From Chara braunii (lineage: Eukaryota > Streptophyta > Charophyceae > Charales > Characeae): a stretch of 48,328 nt of DNA. Of this stretch, positions 31,221 through 41,560 are shown piece by piece. Numbering within the stretch: position 1 is the stretch's first letter; each line of letters begins with the position of its first letter. A program made the translations under genes and the position numbers. The notes beneath the pieces are model-generated. The model saw only the letters and a program-made list of their open reading frames with translations, made no database searches and had not been told where the DNA came from. The DNA is taken from positions 3,174,419 through 3,222,746 of the forward strand of contig BFEA01000022.1 in the NCBI GenBank assembly GCA_003427395.1, in the 5' to 3' direction.

Positions 31221-32248
31221 TGCAGGAAAATGAGATATAGCGAAATGACAGAAATCCAGAGTGCAAAATCACATTGAAAGCCAGCAAGTCCAAACGCTGT
31301 CCAGAAAGCAGTAATGCACTGATATTCCACCTCCGGAGAAACAAAGCACTGAATCCGAATGTCAATGAGAGCATACTCTCGCTACCGCCAACATATGTAT
31401 CCAGAGTCCTTCCTCCTACTTGGCGCTCAGCGCCCAGACTACTTCTACACAGCTACTAGCAGCCTACAACTTGACAATGCATCCTGTTGACGTCAGCAGC
31501 AGTACTGAAGTATATGAAAATGTCGACCCTTGTAGACCATTGCCAAGACCAGGTACGTGCCCTCACATCATCAATCTCATCTCTCTCTCTCAACGTTGAC
31601 TTCATCACTGCCGTCTTCTCCGTCATACACGAAGACCACCACCACCTCCATTGGCTATGTCCAAGCCGAGCCCCGGCTACGTCGGGCTGGCTATGGCGCT
31701 GCCCTCAGCAGCTCCCTGCCTTCTCGCACGACCGCACGTGCGCACACACCTGCCCACGCCCTAGCGCAGCAGCAGCCCCGCGAGCGCTAGCTCCAACAGC
31801 GCTGCCGCATGTGCTTGCAAGTGCCCGACTACCCAGCCCTGCGCCCTGCCCTTTCCTGTATGGAAAGAGGCGGGCACTTGCCTTTGCTACCCCACGTGAG
31901 ACCGAGTTTCCAGTAGATTCAGTCTCCGCCAAGGTGTCTGTGCCCAGGCCCAATTCAGACAGTGGCCTGGGACCGAAGTGGTTAGGCATGCCCAACCACC
32001 CAGCCACAAACGTGTGATGCTCCCTGCTTCGACCACTTTGCTGGAAGAGCTTGGAAGGCTCAGAAATGTTTTGGATTCTCACGAGCAAGGCGGGTTGTAA
32101 CCAACTGGCGCGTGGCAATTGTCTGGCGCCGACCAAGATTTGCAAGAATTGACAAGTTCAGGGCGCATTGAGGTTCAGGGACCCCACCTTCACTTAGGGC
32201 AGGCACGCGCCTGCTGCAGGGCCCTATGTTGAGGCATAAGCCCTCGCA
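31221..32248 (-). mobile_element. LTR1 copy C: 3' LTR of gypsy remnant G2
   Basis: On the minus strand it begins TGCGAGGGCTTATGCC (right end, 32248) and ends CCTGCA (left end, 31221), about 1.03 kb with TG...CA ends. It lies immediately downstream of a purine tract that follows the G2 coding region, which is where a 3' LTR should be. The matching partner at 34693-35407 has the same terminal sequence. Confidence 0.82.
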
Positions 32249-32263
32249 CTCCCTCCTCCTTTG
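32249..32263 (-). promoter_or_regulatory. Polypurine tract of G2
   Basis: The minus strand reads CAAAGGAGGAGGGAG directly before the LTR start TGCGAGGG. In LTR retrotransposons this tract primes plus-strand DNA synthesis, and its position fixes the LTR boundary at 32248. Confidence 0.85.
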
Positions 32264-32307
32264 CTTCGATAATCCTCTGAGTAGTTACACAGCAGGCTGC
32301 TTCCGTT

Positions 32308-32511
32308 TCAAGTTTCGTTCATAGCTTGATATATATAATTTGGGGAGCAGTCTTCATCTTCATTACGATCCGTATGGTGTCTTAACTGCACTCGGTACTG
32401 CATCTGCGGTTTCAGATGGCGTCGCCTGCCTGGAGGCTTGGGCACAGGCATTAGCTTGTGCTCAACAATGCCGTCGATGTCCACGTGTCCATCCATGGTT
32501 GGAGGCAGCAT
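32308..32511 (-). pseudogene. G2 chromodomain-like C-terminus
   Basis: The frame begins after an in-frame TAA near 32519-32521 and reads HVDIDGIVEHKLM...RRHLKPQMQYRVQLRHH, which resembles the start and middle of integrase chromodomains (EVE-x-IL-x-HR ... QYLVKWKGY). Aromatic cage residues are partly lost. Such domains steer chromoviruses to heterochromatin. Moderate support. Confidence 0.6.
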
Positions 32512-32520
32512 ATATCCTCT

Positions 32521-33680
32521 TTACGGAAACTGCTCAGTTTCAGCAAAGGGTGTCAATTTGGATGCATGGAAAACAGGGTGTGTACGGAGGTGACCAGGAA
32601 TGTGAATCACATATGATGGGCCATCGGGTTGATCTCCTACTATGTCCAGAATCTCCCACGACCCAAAGTACTGTGGCATCAGTTTTCGTGAAATTCCCAA
32701 CTCTTGGCCCAATTCAGATGATTTTACCCAGACTCGTTCACCTACCTGAAATGCAGACGGTCGTCTGTGTTTGTTCTCAGATGTCACCATGGCATCTTGT
32801 GTTTTCTGAATATGCTCTACGACCTGCTGCAGCATCTGTTCGTACTTCACAGCAAACTCTAAGCTTCCAGGTGCTGAGTTAGCTGATTTTCAGGTAATAG
32901 AAAGTCAAGAGCAGATCTGGGCTTCCAACCAAGATGCAGCTGGTTGGGGGTCTTACCGGTAGTGTTGTGCACAACATTGTTGTATAGGATGGCAATGAGA
33001 GGTAACTTCTCATCCCAGACATCTGGACTTGGCTTAATATAATGTCGAAGCAAGTGATGCACTACACGGTTCATCTGTACGGCCTGCCCATTTGACTCAG
33101 GGTGGTTCTCTGATGTCATTTGCAGTCGGGTGCCCGTTTGTTGGGCTGTATTTTGCCACAGTTCGCTAGTGAATCTCACATCTGTGTCGCTCACAATAGA
33201 CTTAAGGAGACCAAAGTCACGTACCGAGTTGTCCATGAATAGCTTGATGACGTGGTTAGTCCTATCTGTCTCAGGCATATCGATAAGTTTAGTGTACTTA
33301 CTGAACCTGTCCACCATGACGAAGATATGCCTCTTACCGCTCTTGCTGATCACAAGAGTATCCATGAAGTCCATGGACACACTTTGACCAGGTTCAGCAG
33401 GGATATGTAAGGGCTCGATAAGCCCAAGTGGTGCCTGCGTCCTTGGTTTGTCACATTGACAAACCTGGCAAGTCTCGACATATGTTTTCTCATCATCAAT
33501 CATTGTGGGACACCAAAATTTTTGCACTAAATTTACTGCTGTCTTTTTATACCCAAAATATTTGGTTGCATCGTGACACTCACCTAACAATAGGCTGCAC
33601 AAGGACACTTTATATGGAACACAATTGTTTATTCCCAGCCTTCTCAAGAAGCAACAAGCCGTCAACCAGCACAAACTCAT
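32521..33680 (-). pseudogene. G2 integrase
   Basis: Frame 32859-33680 has LGECHDA (His), CQVCQC (two Cys), SMDFMDT, VSDTDVRF and ENHPESNGQ, so all three catalytic acidic residues (D, D, E) are present. The second zinc His is replaced by Tyr (KYFGYKKT). A frameshift near 32855 passes to frame 32521-32850 with the C-terminal barrel (RPSAFQVGERVWVKSSEL, HPVFHASKL). Integrase would insert the cDNA; here it is split and lacks a zinc ligand. Confidence 0.88.
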
Positions 33681-33984
33681 CGGAAGTAGCCTTGTCTTTA
33701 GCTTCCAGTTTGCGAATGATCTCAGACATGACCGCGTCCTCTCGATAGGCTTCCACCATGGATCGAGTTACATTGTCATAAATTCCAAACTCAGTCACTA
33801 GCGCACCCTGATAGTCTGCCCTACGCGACAGTGCATCATCCGCTTTGTTGTACTCTCCCTTTAGAGGGTCGAGCTTGAAGTCATACATGTCTATGACGTC
33901 AATCCACCTCTTGAGTGGGTCGGAGAGCACGGGTTGTGTCTTAATCCAGCGCAGCGTCTCATGGTTAGATCTCACATAAAACAA
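33610..33984 (-). pseudogene. G2 RNase H C-terminus and connection
   Basis: Starts FYVRSNHETLRWIK, the end of an RNase H domain where the usual catalytic Asp of (T/S)DHETL is Asn. The EYNKADDALSRR motif follows. The N-terminal part of RNase H with its other catalytic residues is missing, lost at the junction with the inverted segment near 34010. Confidence 0.85.
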
Positions 33985-34015
33985 TCTGCCTACGTGGACT
34001 TAGCTAATTTTTGAG

Positions 34016-34320
34016 ATGGCATCTTTTTCCTCATGTACTTCGAGTTTGTCGTGATTTCCTTTGGCCTATGCAATGCTCCTGGGACGTTCCAGCGCGCAAT
34101 GAACTGGATCTTTCATGACTACTTAGATAAGTTTATCGTCTTGTACCTCGATGATATCCTTATCTTTAGTAGGACTATATAGGAGCACACTAAGCACGTG
34201 AAAAGTGTGTGAGGGCTCCTAAGACATCACCAGTACAAGGTTAACTTGGAAAAATGTGAATTTGGTCGCACCAAAATCTTGTTCTCCTTCTGCGCAAGGG
34301 TCGCGCCTATACCGTATCGG
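34016..34320 (+). pseudogene. Inverted RT core of G2
   Basis: On the plus strand, opposite to the rest of G2, the frame encodes [19 protein letters not shown] and [13 protein letters not shown] followed by KVNLEKCEFGR, an unmistakable gypsy RT palm with its YLDD intact. In-frame stops follow soon after (34180-34182 and about 34210). The flanking minus-strand frames lack exactly this portion, so it is an inversion within the element and not an independent insertion. Confidence 0.88.
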
Positions 34321-34329
34321 CTGGTCACA

Positions 34330-34692
34330 ACAAAGGGTTGTTCAGGATACAAAAGTTTGTCAGGCATACTTCAATTTCTTGAAGGCTGCCTCACACTCTT
34401 CGGTTCACTCCCATGGGGTGTTAAGGCGAGTGAGGTCAGTTAGAGGGGAGGCTACCGTACAGACCCTACCTGGTCTGGAAGGTGGTTTTATGATGGTCCT
34501 CATGTCAACAATCTGATGGTATCCGGAGTCCGGGTCTATCTTAGTGAAGTACTGACATCCCTGCACTATATCCAAGAGGTTGTCAATGCGTGATAGGGGC
34601 TCCACGTTCTTAACGGTGATGGCATTGAGGTCTTTATAGTCGATGCACATCCTTAGGGTCCCCCCTTTCTGTGGGACAAATAGAATTGTCAG
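34330..34692 (-). pseudogene. G2 RT N-terminal fragment fused to connection domain
   Basis: The frame reads CIDYKDLNAITVKN, LSRIDNLLDIVQG, KIDPDSGYHQI and then, after about 18 unrelated residues, TVASPLTDLT with a TEECEAAFKKLK continuation, which normally lies some 150 residues later between RT and RNase H. The palm between them is gone. At about 34692 the frame meets LTR copy D. Confidence 0.82.
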
Positions 34693-35407
34693 CCCTTGTA
34701 GACCATCGCCAAAACCAGGTATGTGCCCTCACATCATCAACCTCATCCTCTCTCTCAACCTTGACTTCATCACCCATGTTTTCTCCCTCATACACGAAGA
34801 CCACCACCACCTCCACTGGCTATGTCCAAGTCGAGCCCCGGCTACGTGGTGCTGGCTATGGCGCTGCCCTCAGCAGCACCCTGCCTTCTCGCACGTGTGC
34901 GCATGCACTTGCCCACACTCTAGCGCAGCAGCAGCTCTGCGAGCGCTCACTCCAACAGCGCTGCCACATGTGCTTGCAAGTGCCCGACTACCCAGCCCTG
35001 CGCCCTGCCATTTCCTATATGGAAAGAGGGGGGTGCTTGCCTTTGCTACCCCACATGAGACCAAGCTTCCAGTAGCTTCAGTCTCGGCCAAAGTGTCTGC
35101 TCCCAGGCCCGATTTAGACAGTGGCCTGGGACCGAATTGGTTAGGCATGCCCAACCACCCAGGCACAAACGTGCGATGCTCCCTGCTTCGACCACGTTGC
35201 CGGAAGAGCCTGGAAGGCTCACAAATATTTTGGATTCTCACGAGCAAGGCGGATTGTAGCCAACTGGCGCGTGGCAACTGTCTGGCGCTGGCCAAGATTT
35301 GCAAAAATTGACGAGTTCAGAGCGCATTGAGATTCAGGGGGCCCGCCTTCACTTAGGGCGGGCACGCGCCCGCTGCAGGGCCCTATGCCGAGGCATAAAC
35401 CCTCGCA
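34693..35407 (-). mobile_element. LTR1 copy D: truncated 5' LTR of G2
   Basis: Begins (minus strand) TGCGAGGGTTTATGCC at 35407 and follows copy C closely down to CTACAAGGG at 34693, where it stops and RT sequence starts. The last 300 bp of the LTR plus the leader and gag-protease were therefore deleted. It includes TTCACTTAGGGCGGGC and the CCAGGTATGTGCCC splice-donor-like site on +. Confidence 0.85.
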
Positions 35408-35424
35408 ACTGGATGATTGCAATT

Positions 35425-35843
35425 AGCTATGTGAATGATGAAAGGATACTTCTGGAACAAGCAGCAAGAGGAGTCACCTGCAGTATAACGTCCAAAGAAT
35501 TTGAGGGAATTTCCAACCTTCCTACACCTAATAGTTTTAGTGATGGAAGCAATGGGATTCAAAATTCCAATCCTCAATGTGTTGAGAAGAATCAGGCAGT
35601 GAGCGACAAGGTGAAGGTTCAGTCTTGAGTCGGTGGATGGTGGTGGCAAGCTATGTGAATTATGAAAGGATACTTGTGGAACAAGAAGCAAGAAGAGTCA
35701 CGTGGAGTATAATGGCCAAAGAATTTGAGGGAATTCCCAACCTCCTATGCCAAATGATTTTTACGACAGAAACAATCGGATACCAATCCTCCATGAGGCA
35801 AGAAGAATCAGACAGTGGCCAGTTGAATTATGCCAGATGCTAG
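35425..35843 (+). repeat. 225-bp tandem duplication with conserved reading frame
   Basis: Units start at 35425 and 35650 (GCTATGTGAAT). Both encode SYVN-x-ERIL-x-EQ-x-AR-x-VT followed by KEFEGI-x-NL in an open frame; unit 1 ends in a stop near 35626-35628, and unit 2 runs to 35841-35843. Charged/helical composition. No family recognised. Frame preservation between copies is suggestive but the units are young and short. Confidence 0.6.
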
Positions 35844-35853
35844 CTGCCATAGC

Positions 35854-35855
<2 letters not shown>

Positions 35856-35907
<52 letters not shown>
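35856..35907. repeat. (GA)n microsatellite
   Basis: Pure GA run of about 26 units followed by GGTAGGTAGG. Confidence 0.98.
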
Positions 35908-35910
<3 letters not shown>

Positions 35911-36138
35911 GGTAGGTTTGGCAGTACTATCTGGGCTTGGTGTGGTGCTATGTGGGCTGGGTGCAGCCTCCCTCCTCCCCTTCCAATGATTACAGCATCA
36001 CCCATACTCCTTTTTGATGCAGGTGGAGCTGCACTGGCGCTTCTTGTTGTAATTCTTCTCTTCCAGTCCACGTCCTTTACCTGGAATGACTCCACGCTCT
36101 ACAGATTCCCTGTCTTTTGCAGACTATTTCATTGTTGA
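35908..36138 (+). other. Open frame with a hydrophobic segment after (GA)n, unassigned
   Basis: The frame from the GA tract continues to a stop at 36136-36138 and includes AGGAALALLVVILLFQ, a membrane-helix-like stretch. It is arranged like module T1 but the nucleotide sequence is not obviously related. No family recognised. Confidence 0.35.
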
Positions 36139-36716
36139 GCTCCGGCTTAAGTCGGTCTGTAGCCTAGCCTGGGGCCGTATTTAGTTAAAGGTGTAGCGCC
36201 TGTCTAGGTCCTGTGTGCCTTACATTCCTTGCCTTGGAAAAACGGTTGTCAAGTATTTTGTGCTATGCTTGCTAATGCATGGGTCCTAGGGACCATCTCA
36301 CGCAAGTGTGTACATGTCATGCATCATACTCGCACACAATGATCAGTAGTCTCACATAGTAGACAAAGGTAGATGAGAAGAGAACTGAGTTTCACAGCTT
36401 ATATTATCAAAAATATGGTTACAAAGAGTTTCATAGTTCCCTGAGTCCAGCGCTCATCAGCGCAATGCCAATCCCTTGTCAACTCTTCAATATGACTTCC
36501 AATATATCAATGCTACTCCTGGAGATTGTTTCCTAGTCAACAATGTGGTCACTACTCATCAGCGCCACCTCTGCAGTTCACCTCCAACTCAGGTAAGTAT
36601 CTTCCATAGCCAAACCTTGAATGAACACTCTCTGCCTCAGTCCCTTCCTCCTACGATGCATACACACTCTTCACTCATGAGGATCTACTCTGAATACTAC
36701 TCGTAGTTGTCTACCA
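36139..36716. other. Intron sequence, nothing recognised
   Basis: AT-balanced DNA. A splice-donor-like CAG|GTAAGTA occurs at about 36595 on +, with no protein support for an exon. Confidence 0.45.
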
Positions 36717-36839
36717 CTAACCCTCTAAGTCTATACTAACTCGCTGGGCAGCTATGGCTGCATCCTTGCCAGCGCACAGTCTCCTTCCTTCTCCCCACGC
36801 ATCTTCATCCTCCAGCGCTGCTCCTCCTGACTGGCGCAT

Positions 36840-37800
36840 CTGATGCTGTGCTTTGAGTATGTTTTTCTTTACCTTCTCAATGTCTTTCTGATACTGGACT
36901 GCAAATTCACTAGTCCCTATAGGAAGCTTATGTACTTGTTCCGGGTTCAATCGATCCATGGGTCTGCGTGGACGCCATCCCAGATGTAACTCCATAGGAG
37001 TCTTACACGTAGATAAGTGTACAAAGTTATTGTAGGCACTAGCAACCTTAGGAAAATGTTCATCCCAGTCAATTTGATCGGGACGAATGTACATGCGTAA
37101 AGTCTGTTGCAATATCTTGTTCATCTGCTCAGTCTGGCCATTAGTCTCAGGATGTCTACCTGATGACATAGTCAACTTAGAGCCATATACATTCATTAGT
37201 TGCTGCCATTGTTCACTTGTGAACCTGGTATCTCTGTCACTTACAATAGTTCAGGGATGCCCAAAGTCTTTTACCCAATGGTTAAAGAACTCTCGAATTA
37301 CCAAATCAGTCTTTGCTTCTGAAGGCAAAGCTACAAAAACAGCATACTTAGTGAATCTATCCACTATAACCATTACTTGCATTTTCCCATTTCTGCTTTT
37401 CACCTTAGTATCCATGAAATCTATAGAGACAGAGTCTCCAGGGCCTGTAGGGATAGACAATGGCTTAAGTAGCCCAAGGGGCGATTGCGTGGTGCTTTTG
37501 TTTCGTTGGCATACTTGACAACCTTGCACATACGCGATACAGTCTGCTTTCATTCGAGGCCAGGTGTAAGAACGCAACAAAGTCCCATAGGTCTTCTTCC
37601 ACCCAAAATGGCCTTCTGTATCCTGGCATTCCCCCAAGATCATACTCTTGATCTCTTCATTATTTGGTATACACAGCCTATCATTCACATCAGTTCCTTC
37701 GAACAATAGACCCTGAGTAACTCTATGATCAGGAAACTCTGCGGGTTTTTCTTGTACTTGCTTAATCATGGTCCCATAGATAGAATCAGAGGAATACGAC
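36840..37800 (-). pseudogene. G3 integrase
   Basis: Zinc region: GECQDTEGHFG (first His replaced by Gln) and CQVCQRNK. Core: SIDFMDT, then TIVSDRDTRF and GRHPETNGQTEQ, so the D, D, E triad is present. An in-frame TGA at about 37251-37253 lies just before TIVSD. After about 36840 the frame loses resemblance to integrase, so the C-terminal domain is missing. Confidence 0.88.
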
Positions 37801-39629
37801 TTCCTAATCTTCTCTTGTAGGTCAGCACCCACATCTAAATAAGTCACAATAGCACCAAAAAAGTTTGATCTACGACTTAGTGCATCAGGAACAACGTTAT
37901 ACTTACCCTTTACTGGCTTTACCTCAAAGTCAAACATATCAATCTCCGCAGCCCACCTTGTTAACTTAGGTGTCATTCGAGCTTGCATTTTGAGCCAGCG
38001 AAGCGTTTCATGGTCGGAGTATATCTTAAAATGCCTTCCCAGAAGATAGCGTCGCCAATGATTGAGAGCCTCACGAAGAGCGTACAACTCTCTTTCATAC
38101 GTTGAGGCGGCCACTTTCTCATTAAATAATCGGCAAGACATAAACTCCACAAGTTTGTATCCATGCCCATCATCTTGCTAGAGTACAACACCTATACCAT
38201 ATTGACTAGCATCAGTTGTGACCACGAAAGGTAAGGAAGGGTCTGCCACCTTTAGAACCGGATAATTAATCAAATACTTTTTCAGACGCTTGAAAGACAT
38301 TGTGCAGTCTGAATTCCACTTCCAAATTACTTCTTTCTTAAGCAACCTGCGAAGGGGAGCAGCTATTATTGTAAAGTGTCTTACAAACTTTCGATAATAG
38401 TTGGCTAACCCAAGAAACGACCGCAACTCAGTCAGGGTGCGGGGGTTCGACCAATCTCGGATTGCTTTTTTTTTTGCATCTTCCGGTTTGACCCCATGTC
38501 CATCAATTACATGTCCCAGGTATAGAACCTGATGCTTAGCCCATTCACACTTCTTTGGGTTTATCTTGAGTTTTGCTTCTCGTAGTTTATTTAGCACAAG
38601 TCGAAGGTGCTCAGCATGTTCTTTTTCATCTTTACTAAAAATCAAAATATCATTGAGATAAATAACAACAAACTTGTCAAGCCATTCACGAAATAGTTCG
38701 TTCATCATTCTTTGGAAAGTGGCAGGGGCATTTGTGAGACCAAAGGGCAAAACTATAAACTCATAGTGCCCATACCTTGTCCTGAAGGCAGTCTTATGTT
38801 GGTCTTCCGGCTCAACCTCAATCTGATGGTAGCCGGATTTCAAATCAATCTTTGAAAATACTTTGCTACCTTGCACGCGATCCAACAAATCATCTATTCG
38901 CGGTAATGGTTCGGCATTCTTTACCGTTATATCATTTAATCGCCTATAATATATACACATGCGAACGCCACCATCTTTCTTAGGTACAAAGAGCACAGGC
39001 GCACCATAGGGTGAGGAGCTAGGTCTTATCCATCCATTTTTCAACAACTCATCGAGTTGGGTTCGCAGTTCATCTAACTCCTGGGGCGACATACGATAGA
39101 TAGGCCCCTTTGGGGGCGCGCTCCCTGGAATGATATCAATGCGGTGTCGGATTGGTCTTTCTACCACACCACTTGGGGCTTCAGCCACATTTGCAAACTC
39201 TTTCAGGATCCTCTCAATCTCTTGAGACCGGACTTCTTCCTTAGTTTCTCCTTCCTTTACTGGGTGCACATATGCAACAAAGACTTGGTCATACAAGTTG
39301 TTTTTCTTTACATGGCGAGCGAACGCTGGGGCACTTATGCAACAGTGAGCTAGGCTGCTTTCTTTTCCAGACTCATGATAGAGGCGAATTTTCTTTTTAC
39401 CTCCTTGCGGACTTGGGAACCAACATTCATGCTCTCTCAATTTTAGATCCGCATGCGCAGCCTCACCCCAATCCATTCCTAGTAAGACGTCAAAGGGCAA
39501 GTTATCCTCCACCAAGAAGGTCAGAGAGTGGAGAACACGTTCCACCTTCCCCTCTGCCTCTAGCCGAAAGTATACTTGAACCCCCTCAACGTATCGATCC
39601 CTCAACGTATCTATCCATAATGGTTTCAC
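37800..39629 (-). pseudogene. G3 reverse transcriptase and RNase H with dead active site
   Basis: The 483-codon frame 38178-39629 carries the end of protease (PFDVLLGMDWG), VLFVPKKDGG, KIDLKSGYHQI, PFGLTNAPATFQ and YLNDILIFS (residues about 324-327), where the catalytic YxDD is changed to YLND. Another conserved Asp is Tyr (CIYYRRLN, about 225). RNase H begins with TTDASQYGIG and a TAG at about 38175-38177 interrupts it; it continues in frame 37251-38150 with ERELYAL and YSDHETLRWLK. Sense: this copy could not reverse transcribe. Confidence 0.93.
39583..39614. repeat. 16-bp tandem duplication in G3 protease-RT region
   Basis: CCCTCAACGTATCGAT at 39583-39598 is repeated at 39599-39614 with one mismatch. 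It shifts the frame between the protease frame and the RT frame. G1 carries a tandem duplication of the same length in gag. Confidence 0.92.
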
Positions 39630-39948
39630 TGCTGTTAGCTAATTTACTTATAATGGTCTCATTTAACTTCTTAACCTTAAGCCCAAGACGTCGTTTTTGC
39701 AAACCTTTCTTACTAACATAACTGCGTGTAGACCCGCTATCTATCATACCTCCTACTCTTACTCGATTTATTTCGAGATCTGCAATTATCAACCATCCTT
39801 TCTTTTTCCGCATTTCAGTCCAGGCTTGGCGACGAGCGGCCAACTCATCATCCACGCCAGCGAGGGATCCATCTAGAGAGACGCATACGTTTGCCGTCTC
39901 TGGACAATGCACTAGATGGGGACTGTCTTCCTCTTCAGTTTCTGCCAT
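39586..39948 (-). pseudogene. G3 aspartic protease
   Basis: The frame has GGMIDSGSTRSYVSKK, an intact (I/L)DSG active-site motif, preceded by an acidic linker. It would cut the Gag-Pol polyprotein. The protease continues into the RT frame only across the 16-bp duplication, so it is frameshifted. Confidence 0.87.
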
Positions 39949-40016
39949 TGGGGCCTTCGAATGGGAGGATTCTGATTTTTCAACATTCGAAGCCCCGGTA
40001 GAGGCAACTGGCTCCT

Positions 40017-41542
40017 CTACTGGCTGTTCCCTTTTGCCCCCCTATAGTCAGGGCAATAGGGGACAATGTGGTCGGGTTCCCCACACTTGAGGCATTGGTC
40101 TGCTTTTTTTCTTTCTTGCCAGACTTTTTCTGTTATCCCCAATTCTTTCCAAGGCTCTCCTTCGGGTAGGCCTGGATGTGGTGGGTACGGTTTGTCCCAC
40201 TTGTTATACCACATGCCTCTTCCTCTACCCCAGGTGGAGTAAGAACCACGGCCACCATTTCCCCTTCCTCCCACGTAGTGGCTTCCTTCACCACCACCCC
40301 TCTGGGTGCCGAATCCTCGTCCACCACGGGCGCGACCTCTTCCTCGGCCACGTCCTCTTCCTTGACGCCCTCCCCCACGGGCTGCAACAGCCGCGTAACT
40401 CCCCTCCTGAGCTACCCAACATCGAGACCATAGTCTACCTGATCCCAGGAGATGGTCTCGGCGCCTCCTTCCTCAAAGGTTAGAAGGAGACTGTCCTTCC
40501 CAGGTATAGACCCTGAGATAGTGCGGTTTTGCCATCTTTTACCCGCTTGCAGATCCTTCCAGTAATGGCAATAGTTCGCTTCGGCGAGGAAGCCGGCGTG
40601 ATCTATTGCGATCTTGCCGAACTTCTCATATGTCATCCCCTCTTCTTTGGTGCGGGGATAGAGTTGTGTTCTCAGGGGATCCGGAAGTGCTCGTGCAAAA
40701 CTGTTTAAGATTTGGGCCGGCGTCAATCCATGATCAGGGCATTGTAACAGTTCGTCCATAGTTCCCTTTAAGGCGGAGGTACTTTTCAATTTCCTATCAG
40801 GAAGGCTGAGGATTAACATCTCAGTGCGTCTTGCTAAATTCTTATTCTCGAATCTTTCTCTTACGGCTTTGAGGAAATCTTCGATTCACGTTTGTTGCGA
40901 ATATTCTACCATGGAGCTGCATCCTGCCTCCTTTTGCAGCGAGATGGCGAAGCTCATGGCGTCGCCTCCCATGCATGAAGTTGCCATTAGTACCCTGTCC
41001 CAGTATGGAATACGTTGTCCGTACACATATGTTTCGATTGCTGCTGCCCAATGCAGAACACTTTCCTCCTTCTTTCCATTATAGGTCCACGAAAGTTTAA
41101 GTTTTATCTTGCTAACCTGCCCGGTTTCCTGAGGAAGTTTTTCTTTTGGATCCCCCCTTCTCTTCCCCTTCTTCTCATCATCGCCATCGTCATCACCATC
41201 TCCTCCTCCACCTCCAGCTCCCTTTACAATCTTTTCTATGACTTCGGGAGTGAAAGTTTTAGTGACGTGTTCATCCAAAGCCCGGATATAGGTCTGGACA
41301 TGCTGGTCCACATCTTTGGCGGACCTTTCTAGGAAGTTGTTCCAAACATTTTCGAATTCAACCCGATGTGTTTCCACTCTTTGTATGGTCTGCCGCATTA
41401 AAGCCATGTCCTGCCTTGTGTTGAGGATAGTTTCTCTGAGGAGAGCAAGTTGGTCTTCGGTCGCAGAGGGTTTATCTTTTTGAGCTTCTAAAGCCTTCTG
41501 CAGTTTTTCCCCTTCTACCTGCAACCTTTGACCTGCTTTCAC
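40017..41542 (-). pseudogene. G3 gag with CCHC knuckle
   Basis: Frame 40886-41542 is a coiled-coil-like N-terminus followed by a Gly/Asp-rich linker and a capsid start (KIKLKLSWTYNGKKEESVLHWAAAIETY). A frame change near 40900 passes to 40412-40819 (LLQCPDHGLTPAQILNSFARALP), and frame 40017-40274 holds CLKCGEPDHIVPYC, a perfect CX2CX4HX4C. The frame opens with GTG and no good ATG, so the start is unknown. At least two frameshifts. Confidence 0.85.
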
Positions 41543-41560
41543 GTTTCTGACCCCTGGCGA

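Larger units (their letters stand above)
31221..35407 (-). mobile_element. Ty3/gypsy remnant G2 (chromovirus-like), internally deleted and partly inverted
   Basis: Minus-strand order from the right: 5' LTR (copy D), a fragment of the RT N-terminus, an inverted piece of RT core, RNase H end, integrase, chromodomain-like tail, purine tract, 3' LTR (copy C). Primer-binding site, gag and protease are missing. Flanking pentamers are CCCTG (31216-31220) and ACTGG (35408-35412), matching at three of five positions, so a target duplication is not demonstrated. Confidence 0.8.
36717..41560 (-). mobile_element. Ty3/gypsy retrotransposon G3, gag-pol nearly collinear but mutated
   Basis: Minus-strand order: gag (41542-40412), CCHC knuckle (about 40100), protease (about 39750), RT-RNase H (39629 to about 37990), integrase (to about 36840). 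The integrase C-terminal part and 3' LTR are absent at the left. I could not identify a 5' LTR or primer-binding site right of 41560. Two in-frame stops, several frameshifts and substitutions in RT catalytic positions make it inactive. It lies antisense in the Ca2+-ATPase intron. Confidence 0.9.

Noticed and set aside
30864-35412. ACTGG target-site duplication bracketing G2
   Set aside because: ACTGG followed by TG occurs at 30864-30870, but comparison of LTR copies A, B and C places the LTR end at 31221, so the match is chance.
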